Positions 43,558 through 52,757 of a stretch of 64,000 nucleotides of DNA are shown one piece after another (the first letter of the stretch is position 1; the number at the start of each line of letters is the position of its first letter). A program made the translations under genes and the position numbers. The notes under the pieces were generated by a model. That model was not told the origin of the DNA. It was given only the letters and a program-made list of their open reading frames with translations, and made no database searches. Source of the stretch: Sphingomonas changnyeongensis (lineage in GTDB: Bacteria > Pseudomonadota > Alphaproteobacteria > Sphingomonadales > Sphingomonadaceae); contig NZ_CP047895.1 of assembly GCF_009913435.1 (NCBI RefSeq), forward strand, positions 1,992,501-2,056,500, read 5' to 3'.

Positions 43558-44901
43558 ATGACACGGGCAGGCCTTGCGCGCTGGACGACGGGCCTGTTGC
43601 TGCACGCGGCCCTCGCGCAGGCGGCGTTCGCCCAGCCTGCCCCGGTTCCGCCGGTGCAGGGGCCGGACGCGGCGGCTGCCCCCGATGCGGGTCCGGCGCG
43701 GCCGGTCGGGCCGCCGCCGGTTGCCCCCGATCTGGCCGATCTTGCCGCGCGCGCGGTCGAAAGCCATCCCGCGGTTGCCGCGGCCCGTGCCGGGCTGCGC
43801 GCGGCGGGCGGTGACGTCAAGGCGGCGAAATGGCAGCGCGGGCCGAGCCTGTCGGTCGAGGCGCTGAGCTTTGAAGGCGGCGCGCCGGTGGTGCGCGGCG
43901 ACAATCTCTCGCTCAATCTCGCCGTCGAACAGCCGATCTGGCAGGGCGGCCGCATCGGCGGCACGATCGACCGCGCACGTGCCGTCCAGCGCTTCGCATC
44001 GGCGCAGGTCGATGAAAATGCGCTCGACGTCGCGCTCCGGCTCACCAACGCCTATTTCGATCTGGCCCGCGCCACCCGGCGGCTGATGATCCTCGACCGC
44101 GGGCTCGCCGAGCATCGCGGGCTGGTCGCGTCGATCGGCCGCCGCGTCGAACAGTCGGTCAGCCCGAGCGTCGATCTGGAGCTTGCCCGCGCGCGCACCG
44201 CCCAGCTTGAGGATCAGCGCGCCTCTGCCGAGGCGCTGCGCACGGCAAGCCTTGTCAGGCTGCGCGAGCTGCTGGGCGATGTCGGGCATGAGCCGGGGGC
44301 CATTCCCTTTTACGATCCGGCGCGCGACCATCCGTCGTCCGCCGGCGCGGCCGAGCGGGCGATCAGCTGTTCGCCGGTGCGCCAGCGGCTGATCGCCGAG
44401 GCGCTGGTGGCGCGCGCCGACGCAAAGCTGGCCGGTGCGCAGACCATGCCGCGCCTGAGCGCGGTGTTTTCCAGCAACGAAGTCACCGGCGAGCGTGTCG
44501 GCCTGGTGTTTCGCGCCGGGGTCAATGGCGGGCTGTCGCAGTTCGAAAGCGCCGGTGCGGCGCGCCTGCGCCGCGACGCCGCCGAACTGCGCGTCGGCGC
44601 GGTCGAGCGCGACCTGCGCGACCAGCTGAACGCCGACTTTGCCGAGAACGAGGCGGCGCGGCAGCGCATCGCCAGCAGCGGCGTGGCCGCCACCGCATCG
44701 CGCGCGGTGACCGACAGCTATCAGCGCCAGTTCGTCGTCGGCCGCCGGTCGTGGCTCGATGTGATGAACGCCGCGCTTGAAACCACCCAGGCCGAACTGG
44801 CCGCCGACGATGCCGAGGTCAGCGCGATGGCCACCGCCGCGCGCATTGCCCTGCGCACCTGCAGCTGGCGGCCCGATCTCGAGCCCGGCATCCAGCCCTG
44901 A
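43558..44901 (+). CDS. TolC-family outer membrane secretion protein
   Basis: This 447-residue TolC-like trimeric outer membrane channel has a signal peptide (MTRAGLARWTTGLLLHAA, cleaved near AFAQ). A proline-rich linker follows, then two helical repeats with Ala-rich coiled coils (AVESHPAVAAARAGLRAAGG; ETTQAELAADDAEVSAMA). It is the first gene of a type I secretion operon with the next two genes. The start is uncertain: ATGs at 43498, 43531, 43546 and 43558 are in frame, and 43558 opens the signal peptide directly. Confidence 0.88.
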   Translation: MTRAGLARWTTGLLLHAALAQAAFAQPAPVPPVQGPDAAAAPDAGPARPVGPPPVAPDLADLAARAVESHPAVAAARAGLRAAGGDVKAAKWQRGPSLSVEALSFEGGAPVVRGDNLSLNLAVEQPIWQGGRIGGTIDRARAVQRFASAQVDENALDVALRLTNAYFDLARATRRLMILDRGLAEHRGLVASIGRRVEQSVSPSVDLELARARTAQLEDQRASAEALRTASLVRLRELLGDVGHEPGAIPFYDPARDHPSSAGAAERAISCSPVRQRLIAEALVARADAKLAGAQTMPRLSAVFSSNEVTGERVGLVFRAGVNGGLSQFESAGAARLRRDAAELRVGAVERDLRDQLNADFAENEAARQRIASSGVAATASRAVTDSYQRQFVVGRRSWLDVMNAALETTQAELAADDAEVSAMATAARIALRTCSWRPDLEPGIQP

Positions 44902-44914
44902 GCGTGGACCCGTC

Positions 44915-47182
44915 ATGACCCTGCCGCTTTCCGATCTCGTTGCCGCGATCGCCCATGATCGGGGCGTCGATCTGCCGCCCGACTGGGTGGCGCCCGATCT
45001 CGATCCGGCGATCCTTGCCGGTTCGGACGGGCTGGTCGCACTGGCCGCCGCTGCCGGCTGGGCGGCGCCGCAGCGGCTTGGCCCGCGCCCGCGCGCCCAG
45101 CATTTCCCGCTGCTGATGTGGAGCGGCCAGACCGGCTGGGCGATTGCCGAGCAATGGGAGGATGAAAGCCGGCTGCGCCTGCGCGGCGATGGCAGCGGCC
45201 TGACGGTCGAGCGGCCCGACGACGCGCTGTTCTATGAACCGCGCTTCCCCGCGATTGCGGCGCGGCGCACGCCGTCTGCGGCGGCGCGGGTGTTCTGGCG
45301 GGCGATCATGGCGCGGCGCGATGTGCTGGTGTCGGCCACCATCGCGACGATCATGGCCAATGTCATCACGCTCGCGACCTCGCTCTATTCGATGCAGATC
45401 TATGACCGGGTGATCCCGCGCGCTGGTTATTCGACGCTGTGGGTGCTCACCATCGGGGTGATCATCGCGCTGCTGCTCGATTTCGCGCTGCGCACGACCC
45501 GTGCGCTGATGGTGGAGCGCGAGGCGGCGCGGATCGACGAAGAGGTGTCGGAGTTTTTCTTCGCCCGCGCCCAGGCGGTGCGGCTCGACGCGCGGCCGCC
45601 CGGTGTCGGCACCATGGCGGCGCAGCTGCGCGGGCTGGAACAGGTGCGCGCGGTGATGTCGTCGGGCTCGCTGTTCCTGCTTGCCGATCTGCCCTTTGCG
45701 CTGCTGTTCGTGCTGGTCATCTTCGCGCTGGGCGGGCCGATTGCGCTCGTCCCGCTGATCAGCCTGCCGGTCGCGCTCGGCATCGCCTGGGGGCTGGCGC
45801 GGCTGATCCGGCGCGATACCGACCGGGCGCAGATCAGCGCCAACCGCAAGAACGGGCTGCTCGTCGAATCGATCGACGCGGCTGAAACGGTCAAGGCCAA
45901 TCGCGGCGGCTGGCGGTTGCTGGCGCGCTGGAACAGCCTGATGGACGAGGTCCATGCAGCCGAAGACCCGGTCAAGCGCTGGACTTCGGCGGCGGGATCG
46001 ATCTTCTCGACGCTGCAGCAGCTTGCCTATGTCGCGCTGATCGCCTTTGGCGCGGTCGAGGTGGCGCAGGGGCGGATGACCACCGGCGCGCTTATCGCCT
46101 GCGCGATCGTCGCCGGGCGGGTCAACGGCCCGCTGATCACCCAGCTGCCCAACTTCATCGTGCAATGGGGCTATGCGCGCGCCTCGCTCAAGATGCTCGA
46201 CGACATCTTGCGGCTGCCGACCGACGAGGGGCCGGATGCCGGCACGCTCAGGCCCGCGCGGGTCGAAGCGGCGGTCCGGATGGAGGGCGTCCGCTTCGCC
46301 TATCCGGGCGCGCGGGACGGCATTGTCGTGCCCCGGCTTGAGATCGCGGCCGGGGAGCGGGTGGCGATCATCGGCGGGATCGGATCGGGCAAGACCACAT
46401 TGCTGCGGCTGATGGCCGGGCTTTACGCGCCCCAGGCCGGGCGGGTGCAGATTGGCGGGCTGGATGCCGGGCAGATCGCGCCCGATGTGCTCCGGCGGCA
46501 TGTCGGCTATCTGCCGCAGGACTATCGGCTGGTGAATGGCAGCCTGCGCGACAATCTGCTGCTTGGCCTGTCAAATCCCGGCGACGATGCGGTGATGGCC
46601 GCCGCGGCCCAGACCGGGCTGATCAACCTGATCAACGGCCACCCGCGCGGGCTTGATCTGCAGATCGCCGAAGGCGGGCGCGGCCTTTCAGGCGGGCAGC
46701 GGACGCTGACCGGGCTGACCCGGCTGTTGCTGGCGCGGCCTGATCTGCTGCTGCTCGACGAGCCGACCGCCAATCTCGATGACGCTGTCGAGGGCGCGGC
46801 GCTCAGTGCCATCGCCGCCCGGCTGGGGGTGCAGAGCACGCTGGTCGTCGTGACCCACAAGATGCGGCTGCTGTCGCTGGTCAACCGGGTGATCGTGATG
46901 GTCGGCGGGCAGGTCGCGCTCGACGGGCCGCGCCAGGAGGTGTTGCAGCGGCTGCAGCAATCGGCGCGGCGGCCCGAGACCGGCGGCGCGGGTGAGGGGC
47001 GGGCGGTAACCGGCGATGCCGGTGCGCCCGCAATCGGGGGCATGAACGGGCTGGCGGGGCCGAACAGTCTGGCGGGGAACAGGCGGCGGAATGATGCGGC
47101 ATCGCGAATCTATTGTGATCATCGGCCTGTCGAGCGTCGCTGTGATCGCCTTTCTGGTCTGGTCGATCTGGGCGGAGCTTGA
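44915..47182 (+). CDS. Type I secretion ABC transporter (permease/ATPase), possible frameshift at its end
   Basis: As read, this 755-residue protein has a degenerate C39-like N-domain (no catalytic Cys), a six-helix membrane domain (about 145-430) and an ATPase domain with Walker A GGIGSGKTT (about 487-495), signature LSGGQ, and Walker B LLLLDEP (about 611-617). It resembles LapB/HlyB-type exporters. The last 30 codons overlap the HlyD gene by 92 bp and have poor codon use. One more G in the run at 47074-47077 would end it at 47094, with an ATGA overlap. The substrate is unknown. Confidence 0.88.
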   Translation: MTLPLSDLVAAIAHDRGVDLPPDWVAPDLDPAILAGSDGLVALAAAAGWAAPQRLGPRPRAQHFPLLMWSGQTGWAIAEQWEDESRLRLRGDGSGLTVERPDDALFYEPRFPAIAARRTPSAAARVFWRAIMARRDVLVSATIATIMANVITLATSLYSMQIYDRVIPRAGYSTLWVLTIGVIIALLLDFALRTTRALMVEREAARIDEEVSEFFFARAQAVRLDARPPGVGTMAAQLRGLEQVRAVMSSGSLFLLADLPFALLFVLVIFALGGPIALVPLISLPVALGIAWGLARLIRRDTDRAQISANRKNGLLVESIDAAETVKANRGGWRLLARWNSLMDEVHAAEDPVKRWTSAAGSIFSTLQQLAYVALIAFGAVEVAQGRMTTGALIACAIVAGRVNGPLITQLPNFIVQWGYARASLKMLDDILRLPTDEGPDAGTLRPARVEAAVRMEGVRFAYPGARDGIVVPRLEIAAGERVAIIGGIGSGKTTLLRLMAGLYAPQAGRVQIGGLDAGQIAPDVLRRHVGYLPQDYRLVNGSLRDNLLLGLSNPGDDAVMAAAAQTGLINLINGHPRGLDLQIAEGGRGLSGGQRTLTGLTRLLLARPDLLLLDEPTANLDDAVEGAALSAIAARLGVQSTLVVVTHKMRLLSLVNRVIVMVGGQVALDGPRQEVLQRLQQSARRPETGGAGEGRAVTGDAGAPAIGGMNGLAGPNSLAGNRRRNDAASRIYCDHRPVERRCDRLSGLVDLGGA

Positions 47183-48242
47183 CCAGATCACCCGTGCGCG
47201 CGGGCAGGTCATCCCCTCGGGGCGGGTTCAGGTCGTCCAGGCGGCGACTGACGGCGTCATCACCCGCATCCTGGTGCGCGACGGCCAGCGGGTCGAGCGC
47301 GGGCAGCTGCTTGTCGCGCTTGACCGGGTCAAGGCGGGGGCTGCGGTGGATGACGGGCGCGCCCGGGTGGCGGCGCTGCGCGCGGCGCTCGCCCGGATCG
47401 AAGCCGAACTGTCCGGGGGCGCGCTGGTGCCGACGGCGGACCTTGCCGCCTATCCGGAGGTGGTCGAGAATCAGCGGCTGCTGCTCACGCGGCGGCGGCA
47501 GGCGCTGGCTGCCGATGTGGGCGCGCTTTCGGCGCAGCTGTCGCTCGCGCGGCAGGAGCTGGAGCTGAACCGGCCGCTTGTCGGCAGCGGCGACGTCGCC
47601 CGTGCCGAACTGATCCGGCTTGAACGGCAGGTTACCGATCTCCGGGGGCAGATCGCCAGCCGCCGCAGCCGCTATCTGGAGGAGCTTCAGGCCGAACAGG
47701 TGCGGGTGCGCGAGGAACTGGCAAGTGCGGAACAGGCGCTGACGCAGCGCACCGACGATCTGGGCAATGCCGAGCTGCGCGCACCCGTGTCGGGCCTGGT
47801 CAGCAACCTCAAGGTCGCGACCATTGGCGGCGTCGTGCGCGCCGGCGAGGAGATCATGCAGATCGTGCCCGACCGCGCCGAGCTGATCGTCGAGGCGCGC
47901 GTCTCGCCGGCAGAGATCGCCTTCATCCGCCCGGGGCAGAGCGCGTCGGTGAAGTTCGATGCCTATGACTCGTCCGTCTATGGCGGGGCCGAGGGGCGGG
48001 TGACCTTCGTCAATCCCGACACGACGACCGGTCAGGCGGCGAATGGCGCGCAGGAAAGCTATTACCGCGTGCAGCTGACCGCCGATCCGCGCACCATGCG
48101 GCCGCACCGGGCGGGCGAAAAGATCGTGATCCAGCCCGGGATGACGGCAACGGCCGAGATCAGAACGGGCGAGACGACCGTTTTCCGATATCTGACCAAG
48201 CCGATTCTGAAGACAACCGCAGAATCCATGACGGAACGCTGA
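47091..48242 (+). CDS. HlyD-family type I secretion adaptor
   Basis: This 383-residue membrane fusion protein has one N-terminal anchor (VIIGLSSVAVIAFLVWSIW), a lipoyl half-motif GVITRILVRDGQRVERGQ, a long coiled coil (about 95-230), the second half AELRAPVSGLVSNLKVA and a beta-barrel domain (about 265-360). It bridges the ABC exporter and TolC. It follows the ABC gene without a gap. A short overlap with that gene suggests coupling. Confidence 0.93.
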   Translation: MMRHRESIVIIGLSSVAVIAFLVWSIWAELDQITRARGQVIPSGRVQVVQAATDGVITRILVRDGQRVERGQLLVALDRVKAGAAVDDGRARVAALRAALARIEAELSGGALVPTADLAAYPEVVENQRLLLTRRRQALAADVGALSAQLSLARQELELNRPLVGSGDVARAELIRLERQVTDLRGQIASRRSRYLEELQAEQVRVREELASAEQALTQRTDDLGNAELRAPVSGLVSNLKVATIGGVVRAGEEIMQIVPDRAELIVEARVSPAEIAFIRPGQSASVKFDAYDSSVYGGAEGRVTFVNPDTTTGQAANGAQESYYRVQLTADPRTMRPHRAGEKIVIQPGMTATAEIRTGETTVFRYLTKPILKTTAESMTER

Positions 48243-48346
48243 TATCGTAACAGGATCTTAACCTTTGGCCGGTTAGGCGAGATCGCGCGTGTGGGCGGTG
48301 TTTCTCATGCGCCGGGCGGTGCAGGGTGTGCGACTTGTTCAAGGGA

Positions 48347-48359
48347 GCACAGCTTGTGC
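48347..48359 (+). promoter_or_regulatory. Small dyad before the small membrane protein
   Basis: gcaca-gct-tgtgc is a perfect 5-bp dyad in the 208-bp gap after hlyD. It lies about 92 bp before the next start. Its function is unknown. The rest of the gap shows no gene. Confidence 0.25.
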
Positions 48360-48450
48360 AGTCGAGCGTGGCGAGTTTATGGTTGAATCGGTTAGGGCTT
48401 CGTGCCAAAGCCATCGAACGGACCGAAAGTTAATAAAGGGAGTGTCCAGA

Positions 48451-48702
48451 ATGGGTTTCCGTAAAGCAGCGACCGTGGCGATTGCCGCGCTGTCGATGAT
48501 TGCCGTGCCCTCGGCCGCCATGGCGGCTCAGGCTTCGGCGTCGAAGCTCTCGGTCAGCGGCGCTTCGGTGCGCGCTGGTGAAAAGGTTGAAGGTAATGAG
48601 CTGGCTGGTGGCAGCCTGATCATCGCCGTTCTGGCCGCTGCCGCGGTTGTCGCGGGCATCGTGATCGCGACCGACAGCGACGACGAGCCGAACAGCCCGT
48701 AA
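48451..48702 (+). CDS. Small exported membrane protein of unknown function
   Basis: This 83-residue protein has a signal peptide (residues 1-25, ending AAMA). A short Ser/Val-rich exposed segment follows, then a second hydrophobic helix (SLIIAVLAAAAVVAGIVIA, about 54-72) and an acidic tail TDSDDEPNSP. A strong aaagggag site precedes the ATG and an intrinsic terminator follows, so it is a genuine expressed gene. It lies directly after the type I secretion operon but has no glycine-rich RTX repeats. It could be an accessory or envelope stress protein; I cannot assign it. Confidence 0.75.
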   Translation: MGFRKAATVAIAALSMIAVPSAAMAAQASASKLSVSGASVRAGEKVEGNELAGGSLIIAVLAAAAVVAGIVIATDSDDEPNSP

Positions 48703-48729
48703 GCTTCAGCCTTTCCGGCAAGTTTATGG

Positions 48730-48760
48730 AGGGGCGACCTGAAAGGGTCGCCCCTTTTTT
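48730..48760 (+). terminator. Intrinsic terminator after the small membrane protein gene
   Basis: A perfect 10-bp stem (aggggcgacc/ggtcgcccct) with loop tgaaag is followed by a T run. It starts 28 bp after the stop. Confidence 0.9.
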
Positions 48761-48846
48761 CTTGCCTTTGGCGGGCCGATACCCAAATCGGCCGCCTGCC
48801 GGCAGCTCAGCCGGCGGACAGTCAGGATGACGGGAACGGACAGGCC

Positions 48847-49380
48847 ATGGCGGACGAGACTGCGACCTTTGCCGGCGGATGCTTCTGGTGCACCGAGGCG
48901 GTGTTTGACGATGTGATCGGCGTCCAGTCGGTCGAAAGCGGCTATATCGGCGGCCATGTCGCCAGCCCCACCTACCAGCAGGTGTGCAATGGCGACACCG
49001 GCCATGCCGAGGCGGTGCGCATCGTGTTCGATCCCGCGGTGATCGCCTATGGCGACCTGCTCGACATCTTCTTTGCCACCCATGATCCGACTCAGCTCAA
49101 CCGCCAGGGCAACGATGTCGGCACCCAGTATCGCTCGGCCATCTTTCCGCATTCGCCCGAACAGGAGGCCGAGGCCCGCGCCGCCATCGCGCGTGCGCAG
49201 GCGGACTGGGCCGATCCGGTCGTGACCAGGATCGAGGCCGATGGCCCGTGGTGGCCGGCTGAGGATTATCATCAGGAATATTTCGCCCGCATGGGCGACC
49301 AGAATCCCTATTGCATGGCGGTGGTCGCGCCCAAACTGCGCAAGTTCCGCAAGAGCTTTGCCGAGCGGCTGAAGCGCTGA
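48847..49380 (+). CDS. msrA: Peptide-methionine (S)-S-oxide reductase
   Basis: MsrA (177 residues) repairs S-methionine sulfoxide. The active site is GGCFWCTE, with Cys12 as nucleophile. The conserved stretches FFATHDPTQLNRQGNDVGTQYRS (in two parts) and PYCMAVVAPKLRKFRK are present. A thioredoxin system (trxB) exists in the window. Start ATG 48847 follows ggaacggacaggcc, a weak site. Confidence 0.96.
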   Translation: MADETATFAGGCFWCTEAVFDDVIGVQSVESGYIGGHVASPTYQQVCNGDTGHAEAVRIVFDPAVIAYGDLLDIFFATHDPTQLNRQGNDVGTQYRSAIFPHSPEQEAEARAAIARAQADWADPVVTRIEADGPWWPAEDYHQEYFARMGDQNPYCMAVVAPKLRKFRKSFAERLKR

Positions 49381-49444
49381 AACGCGTGGCGCGAGCCCGG
49401 CGTCTTGGCTATGGCGCGCGCCAGCACACAGGGGAGAAGGGGCG

Positions 49445-50320
49445 ATGAAACCGTTGCGCAAGGCGGTGTTCCCGGTGGCCGGCCTCGGCACCCGGAACCT
49501 GCCGGCCACCAAATCGGTGCCGAAGGAAATGCTGCCGGTCGTCGACCGGCCGCTCATTCAATATGCGGTCGACGAGGCGCTGGCTGCCGGGATCGAGCAG
49601 CTGATCTTTGTCACCGGGCGCGGCAAGGCGGCGATGGAGGATTATTTCGACATCGCCTATGAACTGGAACGCACGATGGCCGATCGCGGCAAGTCGCTGG
49701 CGCCGCTTGCCGGCACCCGGCTGCCGCCCGGCCAGATGGCGTTCGTGCGCCAGCAGGAGCCGCTGGGGCTGGGCCATGCCGTGTGGTGCGCGCGGCACCT
49801 GGTGGGCGACGAGCCGTTTGCGGTGCTGCTGGTCGACGAATTGCTGTGGAACCCCGCCTGTCCGTCGATCAGCCAGCTTGCCGAAACCTATGCCGAGACC
49901 GGCGGCAACGTGATTTCGGTGCTCGAGGTGCCGGACAGCCAGACCCATCGTTACGGCATCGTCGATCCCGGCGCGGTGAGCGGCGATGTGACCGAGGTGC
50001 GCGGGCTGGTTGAAAAGCCTGCCCCCGGCACCGCGCCGTCGCGGCTGGCGGCGATCGGGCGCTATGTGCTCCAGCCCGAGGTGATGCGGGTGCTCGAAAC
50101 CCAGGAACGCGGCGCGGGCGGCGAGATCCAGCTGACCGACGCGCTCGCCCAGCTGATCGGGCAGCAGCCCTTTCACGCCCGCACCTTTCGCGGCGCGCGC
50201 TATGACTGTGGCGACAAGACCGGTTTCGTGCAGGCCAATCTCGCGCTGGCGCTCGAACGGGTGGACATCGGCGCGGATGTGCGCGCCTTTGCCGAGGCGA
50301 TGGTCGGCCGGGGCGGCTGA
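49445..50320 (+). CDS. galU: UTP--glucose-1-phosphate uridylyltransferase
   Basis: GalU (291 residues) makes UDP-glucose for polysaccharide and glycolipid synthesis. The nucleotide loop PVAGLGTRNLPATKS is at residues 9-23, with PKEMLPVVD after it and VEKPAPGTAPS and YDCGDKTGFVQANL later. All are GalU-type. It precedes wecB and a UDP-sugar epimerase gene on the opposite strand; together they would supply exopolysaccharide precursors. RBS ggggagaagggg is strong. Confidence 0.95.
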   Translation: MKPLRKAVFPVAGLGTRNLPATKSVPKEMLPVVDRPLIQYAVDEALAAGIEQLIFVTGRGKAAMEDYFDIAYELERTMADRGKSLAPLAGTRLPPGQMAFVRQQEPLGLGHAVWCARHLVGDEPFAVLLVDELLWNPACPSISQLAETYAETGGNVISVLEVPDSQTHRYGIVDPGAVSGDVTEVRGLVEKPAPGTAPSRLAAIGRYVLQPEVMRVLETQERGAGGEIQLTDALAQLIGQQPFHARTFRGARYDCGDKTGFVQANLALALERVDIGADVRAFAEAMVGRGG

Positions 50321-50359
50321 AGGCTCGCCGGTCGACAGGATTCAGGGCTTCGTGGCGTC

Positions 50360-51508
50360 TCAGGCCGGCAGGTCGGCATAGGCGGGCTCCGGACTGCGGG
50401 TCCGGGCCGCCGCCAGCAGCTCGCTGATCCGCCGCGCGGCCCCTGCTGTGCCGAACGGGTAGAGCGGCGCGCGTTTCCCGCCGGGCTGGCCGAGATGACG
50501 CATCGCCGCAGCGATGATCCGTTCGGGCGCGCGGCCGACCAGCTCAGCGGCCCCGGCATCGATCGCCTCGGTGCGCTCGGTCGTCTCGCGCAGGATCAGC
50601 ACGGGCACGCCCATGGCCGGGGCTTCTTCCTGCAGGCCGCCACTGTCGGTCAGCACCAGCCGGGCGGAGTCCAGCACGTGCAGCAGCGAGGCATAGTCGA
50701 GCGGCTCGACAAGCCTGATGCCCGGCGCATCCGCCAGCCGGTCGGTGATGATCCGCCGGACCTCGGGTGCCGGATGGACCGGCATCAGAATGTGCGCGGC
50801 CCCCCGCGCCGCGATGGCGCGCAGGGCCATCGTAATGCCGGCAAGCGGTTCCCCCAGCGTCTCGCGCCTATGGCAGGTCGTGAGCACGATCGGGCGGTCC
50901 CCGGCCCCGGCCACCAGATCGCGCCCGCGCGCGCCGAGCGAAGGATCGCCGCGCAGCCGGTCGCGCATCTGCTCCAGCGCGTCGATCACCGTGTTGCCGG
51001 TCAGATGGACGCGGGCAGCGGGCACATTTTCGTCGAGCAGCGCCTGCACCGCGCGCCGCGTGGGCGCGAAATGCAGCCCGGCAACCGTGGCGATCATCCG
51101 CCTGTGCGCCTCTTCGGGCCAGGGATGATCGAGCGAACCGCTGCGCAGCCCGGCTTCGACATGGGCGACGGGCAGCTGCCGGTAATGGGCGGCGAGCGCC
51201 CCGGCGAGGGCGCTGGCCGTGTCGCCCTGCACGATCACCTGATCGGGGGCGATGCGGTCGATCGCCGCGCCGGTTTCGGCCAGCAGCCGGCCGAACAGAA
51301 TGTCGAGTGGCTGGCCCTCGACCATCAGATCGAGCGCATGATCGGCGACGATGCCGAACAGTTGCAATGCCGCACACGCCAGATCGCGGTGCTGGCCGGT
51401 AAAGCACACGGAAACATCGAACCGAATGTCATCGCGCATCGCCAAGATCAGCGGGGCGAGCTTGATCGCTTCCGGCCGAGTGCCGAATATGAACATGATC
51501 CTGGCCAT
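50360..51508 (-). CDS. wecB: UDP-N-acetylglucosamine 2-epimerase (non-hydrolysing)
   Basis: WecB (382 residues) converts UDP-GlcNAc to UDP-ManNAc. It has the N-terminal FGTRPEAIKLAPLI, the active-site loop HVEAGLRSG, LTDSGGLQEEAP and ILRETTERTEAID, all characteristic. The start at 51508 gives MARIMFIFGTRPE; longer readings are not conserved. It is not adjacent to wecC or other O-antigen genes, so a role in exopolysaccharide is presumed. Confidence 0.92.
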   Translation of the reverse strand: MARIMFIFGTRPEAIKLAPLILAMRDDIRFDVSVCFTGQHRDLACAALQLFGIVADHALDLMVEGQPLDILFGRLLAETGAAIDRIAPDQVIVQGDTASALAGALAAHYRQLPVAHVEAGLRSGSLDHPWPEEAHRRMIATVAGLHFAPTRRAVQALLDENVPAARVHLTGNTVIDALEQMRDRLRGDPSLGARGRDLVAGAGDRPIVLTTCHRRETLGEPLAGITMALRAIAARGAAHILMPVHPAPEVRRIITDRLADAPGIRLVEPLDYASLLHVLDSARLVLTDSGGLQEEAPAMGVPVLILRETTERTEAIDAGAAELVGRAPERIIAAAMRHLGQPGGKRAPLYPFGTAGAARRISELLAAARTRSPEPAYADLPA

Positions 51509-51711
51509 CAACGCCCCCGCATGTCCCTGTCTGAGAACAGTGGATGGCTTGTCCTTAGGACAACAGACCATGCGTCAGGCAAGACCAAAGCTGGATAATG
51601 ATCCGTCCCGGATGTTTCTTCCTTGCGTCCCGGGCGGTGGCAGTAATCCGTCCGGATCCGAGCGGCTCTCGATCCGATTGCATCGGATCGGCTGCTCGGG
51701 GCTTTTGTTTG

Positions 51712-51764
51712 CCGCGTTTTGCGAGCCGCCGGGTGGTTCCACCCGGCTCGAAAACGCTCTAGCC
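51712..51764. repeat. REP-like palindromic element, copy 2
   Basis: The element nearly matches copy 1 (18668-18720), including gccgccgggtg and cacccggct arms. It abuts the stop codon of the UDP-sugar epimerase gene. The rest of the 250-bp gap (51509-51711) shows no gene. Confidence 0.75.
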
Positions 51765-52757
51765 GCCGCGATAGGCGCGGAACCAGTCGACAAAGGCGGG
51801 GATGCCCTGATCGAGCGCCGTGCGGGGGCGATAGCCGAGATCGGCGGCAATCGCGCTCACATCGGCAAAAGTGTCCTTCACGTCGCCGGGCTGCATCGGC
51901 TTTTCCTCGCGGATCGCCGGGCGGCCGCAGGCCTGTTCGATCAGGTCGATCAGCCGGGTCAGCGGCTCGGACCGGCTGTTGCCGATATTGTAGAGGCGGT
52001 GCGGGGCGACGCTGCCGCCGGCCTTGGGCTGGCCGTCATCGGGCGGCGGCGCATCGAGACAGGCGACCACCCCGTCGATGATATCGTCGATGAAGGTGAA
52101 ATCGCGGCGCATGTCGCCATGGTTGAACACGCTGATCGGCCGACCGCTGAGGATCGCGTCGGTGAACAGCCAGGGGGCCATGTCCGGCCGGCCCCAGGGG
52201 CCATAGACGGTGAAGAAACGCAGGCCGGTGAGCGGGATGCGGTAGAGATGGGCGTAGGTCTCGCTCATCAGCTCGTCGGCCTTTTTGGTCGCGGCATAGA
52301 GCGACACCGGATGGTCGACCCGGTCCTCGACGCGGAACGGCAGCTGGGTGTTGCCGCCATAGACGGACGAGGACGAGGCATAGACCATCGGCACCCGGCG
52401 TTCGCGCGCCACTTCGAGCATGTTCAGATGCCCGACCAGATTGGCCTGGGCATAGGCGCGGGGGTTTTCGATCGAATAGCGGACGCCCGCCTGCGCGCCG
52501 AGATGGGCGATACGCGCGAAATCGAGCCCGGCCAGCGCGGTGCCGAGCGCATCATGATCGGCGAAATCGCAGCGGATCAGCCGGAAGCGCGCCCCGTGCC
52601 GCCGCGCCAGTTCGGCGGCGCGATCTTCCTTCAGCTGCGGCAGATAATAGGGCACGAAGCTGTCGATGCCGATCACGGTTTCGCCGGCCGCCATCAGCCG
52701 GTCGGCCAGGTGAAAGCCGATAAAGCCGGCAGCACCGGTCACCAATGTCGTCATCAT
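51759..52757 (-). CDS. NAD-dependent UDP-sugar epimerase (UDP-glucuronate 4-epimerase type)
   Basis: This extended short-chain dehydrogenase of 332 residues has the Rossmann loop TGAAGFIGFHLADRL, the SYK triad in YASSSSVYG and YAATKKADEL, and the sugar-binding FFTVYGPWGRPDMA. This last stretch is typical of UDP-glucuronate or UDP-galacturonate epimerases. It is encoded next to a tsaC-like gene (2 bp gap), transcribed from there. It probably contributes an acidic sugar for polysaccharide. Confidence 0.9.
   Translation of the reverse strand: MMTTLVTGAAGFIGFHLADRLMAAGETVIGIDSFVPYYLPQLKEDRAAELARRHGARFRLIRCDFADHDALGTALAGLDFARIAHLGAQAGVRYSIENPRAYAQANLVGHLNMLEVARERRVPMVYASSSSVYGGNTQLPFRVEDRVDHPVSLYAATKKADELMSETYAHLYRIPLTGLRFFTVYGPWGRPDMAPWLFTDAILSGRPISVFNHGDMRRDFTFIDDIIDGVVACLDAPPPDDGQPKAGGSVAPHRLYNIGNSRSEPLTRLIDLIEQACGRPAIREEKPMQPGDVKDTFADVSAIAADLGYRPRTALDQGIPAFVDWFRAYRGG

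Noticed and set aside
40998..44048. A 1016-codon antisense frame over glcB and the TolC-like gene
   Set aside because: It is the shadow of malate synthase G; the residues are typical of reverse-strand translation.
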